DNA of 64,000 nucleotides. It comes from Hevea brasiliensis (lineage: Eukaryota > Streptophyta > Magnoliopsida > Malpighiales > Euphorbiaceae). The position numbers were made by a program, and so were the translations under genes. Location of the stretch: contig NC_079497.1 of the NCBI RefSeq assembly GCF_030052815.1, forward strand, positions 16,320,258 to 16,384,257, in the 5' to 3' direction. Every line of letters starts with the position of its first letter. Within the stretch, counting starts at the first letter, position 1. The notes below the pieces were generated by a model that worked only from the letters and a program-made list of their open reading frames with translations, was not told where the DNA came from and did no database searches. Shown here one piece after another: positions 56,732-64,000 of the stretch.

Positions 56732-59700
56732 TGTAACACCCTCCCGATAACCACTCCGTACATCCTACTATTCCGGTGACCGGTGTCGGCCCGGACAGCT
56801 AGAATATCCGGAAAAATATTTAAACTAAAGTCAGGAACCATAATTAACTCAAATATTAATAAGAAAAATTTAATAAAAATTTTAGGAATAAAATACAACC
56901 GAGTTAAACGAGCCGGTGCCCAAGCGATGGGTAACCAGAGGGAAGTTGCGGTTCTCGCAACGAGGAGCCCTAGACCAGGGAGAAAAATTATAAAATAATT
57001 TTTGGGACTCCAGAGAAGGGTTATTGAGGTTCCCATGGCATTAGAATGCCAAGAAAATACCTAGAAAAATTTTTCAATCCAGATGCATAATTTTGACCCG
57101 TTAAGCCAAACGAAGGGCATTTTGGTCATTTCGCCTTCAGAGGTGATTTTTGGCCGACTTGTCCAGTTGAGTAAATAATTAATATGACATAAAATATGAA
57201 TAAACATTACTAGAAATCAAATTGAAAATGAGTAGTGGAGGAAAGGAAAGAAAATGAGGAAAAAAGCTTAATTATGGCATCATGGTGATGTCATTAAGGA
57301 AATTTGGACCAATCACAATTAAGCCATCCTTTGACCAACAAATAAAAAGACTAAATGAAGACTAAATAACTAAAAATTTTAGCATCCCCTCCTCATTCTC
57401 TTACCAGCCGAAACCCTAGTGTACCCAAACCACCATTGACAACCTAATCAAAGCTCAATTCCCTCCTTTATTTCACTCTAAAACCCATAAGTCCCTTCAT
57501 CAAAAATTAATCCCACACCTAGACAAAGCTTTTGGCAGCCAAGGAAAAGAAAGAAAGTGAAGTTGGGGCTTTGGAAATTCTACCCATTCAAGGTTAGTGC
57601 TACACTTTCATTCTCCTTCTTTTAAATCTTAGTTAGAACATCATTTTGAGCTAAGAAATTTTAAGAAATTGAAGTAAATTATATGTGTCATGGTACCTTC
57701 AATTTTCAGCAGCCCTATGAAAGTATGAGGTTGATTGTTTTAATAAATTTAGAGTGGCTAGAAATAATGGTTAAGGTATTAATATACATGGACATTAAAC
57801 TAAGTATGCTAATTAAGGTTATGAGTAAATTGATTTGGATATTAGGGTTTGGAAAGGTGAAAATGTGACTTGGTTTATTAAACTGTTAAAGAACAATCTA
57901 ATGGTCAATAAGTGACCATTTGAGGTATGTTGAACACAATTTGGACTGAAAAATGGTATGGCAAAGTCAAGGTATAAATCGCCTAGGACAAAGATAGGGA
58001 CTGAAAATTCAGTCCCTTTGCACTGCCATAACTTGGGCTGTGTTAGTCCAATTGAAGTTTGTCCAATTGGACATGAAACTAGGTTTATAATGGCACATTT
58101 TTGCTGAAGAAACCATGCCCAAAAGACCAAAGCAAGAGGACCAAAACTTGGCCCCAATCCGGAACCCTGAAACTGATTCTGCAGAATTGGCCATTTGGCC
58201 ATAACTCACTGTAGATTTGGTCAATTGACCTGAAATTTTTACAGCAACAAGTTAAGACATAGACAAACAACTTTCATGAAGAAACCTACCCCAAATTATG
58301 GCCAGAACTCATCCAACCAAGTGACTCTAGTTACTGTTCATGCACTGTAGATATGGTAATTTTCTGCAGAATGCACATTCGGCCAGCTTGGGTCTTTGGA
58401 CCATATCTAGAGCTAAAAAACTCCAAATGGAGTGATTAAAAAAAAGAAATTCAACTAGACAAAATAAGGAACAACTTTCATGTTTTACATTTCTTCAAAT
58501 TCCCATAGTAACAGTGTCCAATGGAACTGTGAAGTTGACTCACCAAAACTGAAAATTCTGCTTGTGTGGGTTTACACTTTGAAATGGTATTAACACTTAA
58601 TGCCAACAAGTTTTAAACACCAAATGTGGTATGTTGGGAGTGCCAAAGTCAATGTACATATTTTCTATCCAAAAGTCAACATTTTTGTTGACCAATGAGG
58701 TGAATAGTAACACCAAAACATGAAATTCACAAATTGAAGAATTTAAAAGTTTCAAATGCCCTAGTATACCTAACAAGATTGGTTTGGATAGTTTGGCATG
58801 CCAATAGGGTTCAGTTAGCAGTACTGCATATGGCAATATGCCATTCCGTGATTTCATGGCTTTTAGCCATTCTGACTTTGCATTGAGACTTGGCCTTGTG
58901 CCTGAGATTATTTACAGCTTGGTAGTTGTTCTGTTGCACACCGGGTGATGCATATGCGACCGATGGTGTGACGGCCCGAGGTACTAGATACCCAGTGCCA
59001 GTTTACCCGTTATCCAGTCCAGTCGTCTAGTGTAGGTTACTTGGGCAACCAAATGAATGAAAATGAGCAATGTAGAAGAAATAAATGAATGGATATACAA
59101 ATACATGACAAACAAAACATGTACATGCAATACATATTTATATCTGTTATTTCTTGTTATTTTATTATTGCACCACTAAGCATTATTGCTTAGCGCGTTG
59201 CTTTTTCCACGCGTAGGTACTGGAGATCTTGATCGTGAGCCCAGTAGACCACAGACTGGGTGAGTCCATCCTGCAGTTCTGCGCAGTGTCCGTGTCACCT
59301 CACTACCTGCAGTGCATTGGTAGGGCATTAGGTGTCATTTTGTCATTTTGATATTTTATAGCAGATTTTTACTTTTTCATATGTATTTGAACTCATGTAA
59401 TATATTTTGATGTCCATGTAAATAATGAAAGTTATGACTATGAATGCAAAATTTGAGCATGTATTTATCGCTTGTATATGAGAAATGGATGTTGTGAAAT
59501 GAAAAGATTATTGAGAATTTGCTATTGAGAAATATTGTTGAGATTTTGGATATTGGAGTTTGAGATGATGAAATACAAATATTGGAAGTGTTTTTAACAG
59601 GTTCCGAAGAACTGTTTTCTCCATTTTTAGTCGGTACTCCGCCGGATTTTCTTTAAAATCTTCGGAACCTCAAATGAATAATGCTTTTGATAAATGGTTA

Positions 59701-59829
59701 AAATAAATCATATTTCATAAATTAACTTCAAAAGCATGATATAAATGAATTGAGGAATATTAGAGTGTGCCAGTACACTGTGTGGCATTACTTACTCGGG
59801 TATACTGTACACGGGTAAGGGGTGTCACA
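56732..59829 (+). repeat. Element A 3' LTR
   Basis: 3,098 bp, colinear with 25029-28140. Most is identical. Differences cluster at 57978-57990, at the partly deleted palindrome (58189-58200), and at 58805-58985 and 59240-59310, where CAG/CTG trinucleotides differ from CGA/CG in the other copy. Confidence 0.93.
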
Positions 59830-60337
59830 GTAAAACTCTATACACATACCAAACAACTTATTCTAGGTCCTTTTACGTCACAAAAACAAGTCATAAAGGA
59901 GAAATTATAAAAATCTAACAACTTTCACATATTATAAACCCAAACTCCATTATCATAATACACATTTTAACCTTATACTAGAACCCCAAAAAACTACATG
60001 CATTTGAAAATCTCCTCAAAACATCAACGTGCAATAACTCTCAAAAAAAGTCAAAATTGATTCTAGAAAACTAAAACCACTCTTTTCTTACATGCAATCC
60101 ATGCTTCTCAAACTCACTCATAAAACATTCTTAAGAATCATTTTGATCATTTAAAAGAAATTGAAAAAGTGAGAAATACCTTTCTTTCTTGAAATCAAAA
60201 TTGGAGGATTTGGTAGAGGAAACTTGTAATTAGCTCTTGAATCTTGAGTTTTCCTAAGGTAATCCAAGCATCCAAGCATCAAATTTTTCAAGAAAACTCA
60301 ATCCAAACATTTTTGCATGTAACAATACAAAGAGAGA

Positions 60338-60374
<37 letters not shown>

Positions 60375-60746
60375 TATTTTCTTTGAATTTGAACTAAAAT
60401 GGGCTGTTTATACCCCTACTATCGAGGGGATTATTGGCTGCCAAAAGCCTAATTTTAAGCTATCAGAGTGCATTCTATCTAAAAGGACATTTCAACAGTT
60501 AAAAGGGACTTTTGCTGCTGAAAGTTCAACCTTCAACTATCCAAATTTCTTCTGCCCAAAAACATCACTTAAAACTTTTACTTGGCTAAAACAAACAAAA
60601 ATTATTCATTTTTATATACATCTTTAACATATCATAACACACATATAAAAGCTACCATTATTTCCTTTTTCTATGAAACCTTAAGTTTTACGAGAATTTT
60701 TCATTAATGATAGGAATTTCAATATCAAAAAGTGGTGGGTGTTACA
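59830..60746 (-). repeat. LTR of element D, piece 3 (5' end of the LTR, minus strand)
   Basis: It starts with GTAAA, the second target copy of A, and continues the reversed C-type LTR (AAAACTCTATACACATA... matches 4920-4975 reversed). It ends at 60746; read on the minus strand the LTR opens TGTAACACCCACCAC. An AG microsatellite lies at 60330-60371. No gene is seen; the 127-aa frame at 60244-60627 runs through the microsatellite and is chance. Confidence 0.8.
60330..60371. repeat. (AG)n microsatellite in the D LTR
   Basis: About 40 bases of AG with one GG interruption. Confidence 0.9.
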
Positions 60747-60849
60747 TTTTCCTCCATCGCCGCCACCCCCCCCCCCCCCCCCCAATCCCCCTTTGCAACA
60801 TTCGTCCTCAAATGTTAAACCAACATCAAACATAGTAAAACAGATATAA
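60747..60849 (-). promoter_or_regulatory. Element D polypurine region
   Basis: On the minus strand this G-rich stretch directly precedes the 3' LTR. It includes an 18-base G run (plus-strand C run 60766-60783) and GGCGGCGATGGAGGAAAA. GAGGACGAATGTTGCAAAGG upstream matches the GAGGACGAAATTT block that precedes the polypurine tract in A. Confidence 0.7.
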
Positions 60850-61740
60850 TCTAACATAAACACACATACCTAGAATAGATAGGGATATTATTGTAATATG
60901 GAGTCATGAGTCTCCCATGTGCATTCTTCCAAGTTGTGGTGATTCCACAGGACTTTAATTATAGGTATCTCTTTGTTTCTCAAACTCTTGATCTGTGTGT
61001 CTATGATCATAATAGGCTATTTGACATAAGAAAGACCCTCTGAAATTTCCATGTCAAATTTACTGTTTACCTTATTTGGATCCAACACAAACTACCTTGG
61101 CATAGAAACATGAAAAATCGGATGGATCCTTTCCTTTTTTGATGGCAAAGCTAGCTTATAAGATACATTCTTGACCTTCTATAGTACCTCATAGGGTCCA
61201 ATATACCTTGGAGCTAATTTAACCTTCTTTCCAAATAAGATAACACCTTTCATTGGAGATACCTTGAGAAACACCATGTCCCCCATTTGAAAGACCACTT
61301 TTTTCTATGGAGATTTGCATAACTCTTCTTCCTACTAGCTACTGTCTTCAACCTTGTCTTGATTAAAGGCATTGCTTGATTGGTGATTTCCACCAACTCA
61401 ATACCTGCTAAAGCTTTCTCACCAACTTCTTCCCAACACACCAAAGACCTGCATTTTCTACCATACAGAGCTTTATATGGAGTCATTCTAATGTTAGAGT
61501 GATGCCATTCTAATGCTAGAGTGATAGCTATTATTGTATGCAAACTCTACAAGAGGTAGATACTTCTTCCATGATTCTCCAAAGTTGACTACACACATTC
61601 TTAGCATATCTTCCAAAGTCTATATAGTTCTTTCTGAGTACCCAATGGTCTGAGGATGGAAAGTCATGCTGAAGTCTAGTCTAGTGCCCATCTCATTCTG
61701 AAAACAACGCCAAAACCTGAAGGTGAACTGTGGTTCCCTG
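60850..61740 (-). pseudogene. Element D integrase C-terminus and chromodomain-like tail
   Basis: Minus strand. The frame 61543-61250 reads [37 protein letters not shown]...LKTVASRKKSYANLHRK, the integrase segment found in A and B. Downstream, fragments near 60900-61000 read IKSLRNKEIPIIKVLWNHHN, the start of a chromodomain-like tail. Stops and shifts are frequent; the catalytic Glu region (about 61560-61700) is badly eroded. Confidence 0.8.
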
Positions 61741-62840
61741 TCAGAAACTATTATCATTGGAGCTCCATGCAATCTTAGTTTTTTTACCATATATAATCTC
61801 CATAGAATACTTAGCTCTTATAGAAATGAAGTGAGTAGTCTTGGTCAACCTATCCATTACTACCCATATTAAGTCATGTCTATTAAAGGCTATAGGTAAC
61901 CCTATAACAAAGTCTATGGCCACATTTTTCCATTTCCATTCTAGAATGGGTAGTGTGTTAAGCATTTCTATTGGCTTTTGATGCTCTAGCTTCACTCTTT
62001 GACACATTTCACAAGCAGACATGAAATGTGCAATCTCCTTCTTCATAGAAAGCCACCAATGCACCTTCTTCTGGTCCTGATGCATTTTAGCGGCTCTAGG
62101 ATGTATGTTGTATATTGCATTATAAGCTTCTCTCATAATATCTCCCTTAAGTCTGATATCATCTAGTACACACAATTTACTACCATACGTCAATATTCTT
62201 TTTCCATTAAATCAAAACTCACAGTTTGTATCCTTTTATATTGTTAACTTTACCAATTCTGGATTTTCGTGCTATTTCTTTATTTCCTGTCTCAAATATA
62301 CTGGTGCCACTTTCATCTATGATATCCAGGTGCCTTTTGTTGATAAATCCAACTGCAACCCCTCTTCTATCAATTGGTGTAGCTCCTTCAAGATGGGTCA
62401 TTTTTTCACTGATATGTGAGCCAAACTGCCAAATTATTTCAGGCTGAGGGTATTTGTAACTACATTTGGCTTACCCGAGTGGTATTGGATAGTACAATCA
62501 TAATCACTTAGCAGTTCCACCCACCTTCTTTGCTTGAGGTTCAACTCCTTCTGATTGAAGATGTAATAGAGACTCTTGTGGTCTATGAAGATCTCACACT
62601 TAACCCCATAAAGATAATATCTCTACATCTTTAGGGCAAAAACTATAGCCGCCATTTCTAGGTTATGGGTGGGATAGTTAGCTTTATGCTTCTTTAAATG
62701 CCTTAAAGCATAAGCTATTACCTTGTAATTTTGTATGGGAACACATCCCAAGGCCGCTTTGGAGGCATTGCGATAAACAATGAAATCTTCATTGGGAACA
62801 CACTCCAGAACCGGTGCTGTCACCAAACATTACTTGAGCT
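61741..62840 (-). pseudogene. Element D RNase H and integrase N-terminus
   Basis: RNase H remnant at 62826-62623: [14 protein letters not shown] (the catalytic Asp of YSDAS is Asn here) and [15 protein letters not shown]. Integrase at 62193-61741: MREAYNAIYNIHPRAAKMHQDQK...CEMCQRVK zinc region and IDFVIGLP with the first catalytic Asp. Several stops lie between. The frame is on the minus strand throughout. Confidence 0.82.
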
Positions 62841-62856
62841 TCTGAAAACTCTCTTC

Positions 62857-63620
62857 TCACCTATCAGTCCATTCAAACTTCTTATTCTTTTGAGTCAACC
62901 TAGTCATAGGAGTAGCTATCTTAGGGAAATTGAGTGTAAATCTCCTGTAATAGCTGACCAATCCTTGGGAGCTCTTGATCTCAGTCACCGTGGTTGGCCT
63001 TGGCCAATCTCCATTCGTTTTAGCTTTTTTAGGGTCCACTTTAATACCATTTTCTGACACCACATGCCCTAATAAAGATATGCTCTTCAATCAGAACACA
63101 CACCTTGAGAACTTTCCATACAACTAATGCTGTCTTAAAGTTTGAAGAACTGCTCTTAAATGTTGTGCATGCTCTTCTGGACTTATGGAATACACTAAGA
63201 TTTCATCAATGAAGATGATCACAAAGTGATACAGAAAAGGTCTAAATACCCTATTCATGAGATCCATGAATGCAACTAGGGCATTGGTTAGCCTGAATGG
63301 CATCACCAGAAACTCATAATGCTCATACCTAGTCTTGAAGGTAGTCTTCGAAATGTTTGTCTCATTGATCCTCAACTTGTGATATCTAGACCTCAAGTCT
63401 ATTTTAGATGAATAACTGTCTATTTTAGATGAATAACTATCTCTTGCTAGCTGATCAAACAAACCATCAATATGGGGTAAGGGTACTTATTATTTGTGGT
63501 TACTTTATTCAACTGCCTGTAATCTATGCACAAACTCAAGGAACTATCCTTCTTCTTTACAAACTGTACCAGAGCACCCTAGGGAGAATTACTTGGTCTG
63601 ATGAATCCCTTGCCTACTAG
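62857..63620 (-). pseudogene. Element D reverse transcriptase
   Basis: Minus strand, with stops. [18 protein letters not shown] block, active site FIDEILVYS (about 63200) in which the second catalytic Asp of FIDD is Glu, then LLGHVVSENGIKVDPKKAK. Motif A carries a 21-bp in-frame tandem duplication (SYSSKID twice, about 63398-63440). Confidence 0.85.
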
Positions 63621-64000
63621 AACTTGCAACTGCTCCTTTAACTCATTTAGCTCTGTAGGAGCCATCCTGTAAGAAGGAATAGATATAGGTTTAGTGCTAG
63701 GAACTAGATCAATATCAAAATCTATCTCCCTCTTAGGTAGCAATCCAAGTAGCTCTTCTGGAAAAACATATGGAGACTCTCTTACCACTGGAACTTATCT
63801 TAGTCCACTTCGGTTCACCATAACTTCTTTGACATGGGCTATAAACCCCATACATCCTTTCCTGAGCATCTTTCTGGCCTGCATGGCTGAGATCATTCCT
63901 TTCACAAGCGGCACTTGGTCTCCCTGAAACACCACTTCTGACCCATCCCATCCTCTAAACTTCACTATCTTATTCTTGCAGTCTAAGGTAGCATAATTGA
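63621..64000 (-). pseudogene. Element D protease-RT linker (cut by window end)
   Basis: Minus strand fragments matching the protease C-terminus and linker of A and B: GMISAMQARKMLRKGCMGF in one frame near 63820-63890, then [38 protein letters not shown] at 63788-63660. Gag and the 5' LTR of D must lie beyond 64000. Confidence 0.75.

Larger units (their letters stand above)
25029..59829 (+). mobile_element. Element A: Tekay-type chromovirus, interrupted by element O
   Basis: LTRs at 25029-28140 and 56732-59829 are flanked by GTAAA at 25024-25028 and 59830-59834, a perfect target duplication. Without O (28756-52497) it is about 11.05 kb, close to B. It has a PBS, gag, protease, RT, RNase H, integrase, a chromodomain-like tail and a polypurine tract. 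The LTRs are much more alike than those of B, so A is younger; it carries O and must be older than O. Several frame breaks exist in pol, some possibly sequencing errors. Confidence 0.95.

Noticed and set aside
60244..60627. 127-aa plus-strand frame with an ERERER repeat
   Set aside because: The repeat is the AG microsatellite in the D LTR; the flanks match no family.

Overview
The window is a solid block of nested LTR retrotransposons from a flowering-plant genome, and I found no host gene in it. It is AT-rich. All the coding sequence I can identify is Ty3/gypsy gag-pol, or extra ORFs carried by such elements. The lineages (Tekay/Del-type chromoviruses with very long LTRs, and a large Ogre/Tat-type element with two RNase H domains) point to a eudicot. 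A Euphorbiaceae-like genome is only a guess from memory.

Layout. (1) 1-6093: Y, a minus-strand Tekay LTR cut by the window edge, lies inside X, a plus-strand Tekay LTR. X lies inside the LTR of an old plus-strand element, C. C continues with a primer-binding site (6098) and a decayed gag (6361-6564, resuming at 18417). (2) 6565-18416: B, a complete but dead Tekay element (3.5-kb LTRs, target duplication AGGAG), is inserted in C gag. (3) 20101-60746: the 3' LTR of D, a minus-strand relative of C, is split by two insertions: a 4-kb solo LTR, S (20748-24729), and element A (25029-59829, target duplication GTAAA). The pol of D runs on the minus strand from about 60850 to the window end. (4) A is a chromodomain-type Tekay element whose gag is split by O (28756-52497, minus strand, target duplication TACCT). 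(5) O is 23.7 kb with 5.76-kb LTRs. In its own sense it reads ORF1 (DUF7745-like plus coiled coil), gag, protease, G-patch, RT, RNase H, a second RNase H, integrase, a 61-bp tandem array, then the 3' LTR. The insertion order is C/D first, then B, S and A, then O.

The most unusual parts are in O. Each LTR carries, antisense to gag-pol, its own TATA box and a two-exon gene of the 'putative gypsy type transposon' kind, with a second short TATA-driven ORF upstream. At the 5' end the U5-PBS unit is duplicated, and the copy next to the LTR contains 38 nt of a tRNA-Arg-like 3' half ending in CCA. The normal U5 also has a second stretch complementary to that tRNA. Element A has an intron-like 75-bp GT-AG insertion in phase 0, three codons after the catalytic Glu codon of its integrase. 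The Tekay LTRs share a small hairpin whose stem shows compensatory changes, and a roughly 200-bp internal periodicity.

Many frames are broken. In B the breaks are mostly C-to-T or G-to-A transitions that turn Gln or Trp codons into stops. In A several breaks coincide with CAG/CTG trinucleotides read as CGA/CG, so some may be sequencing errors rather than mutations.
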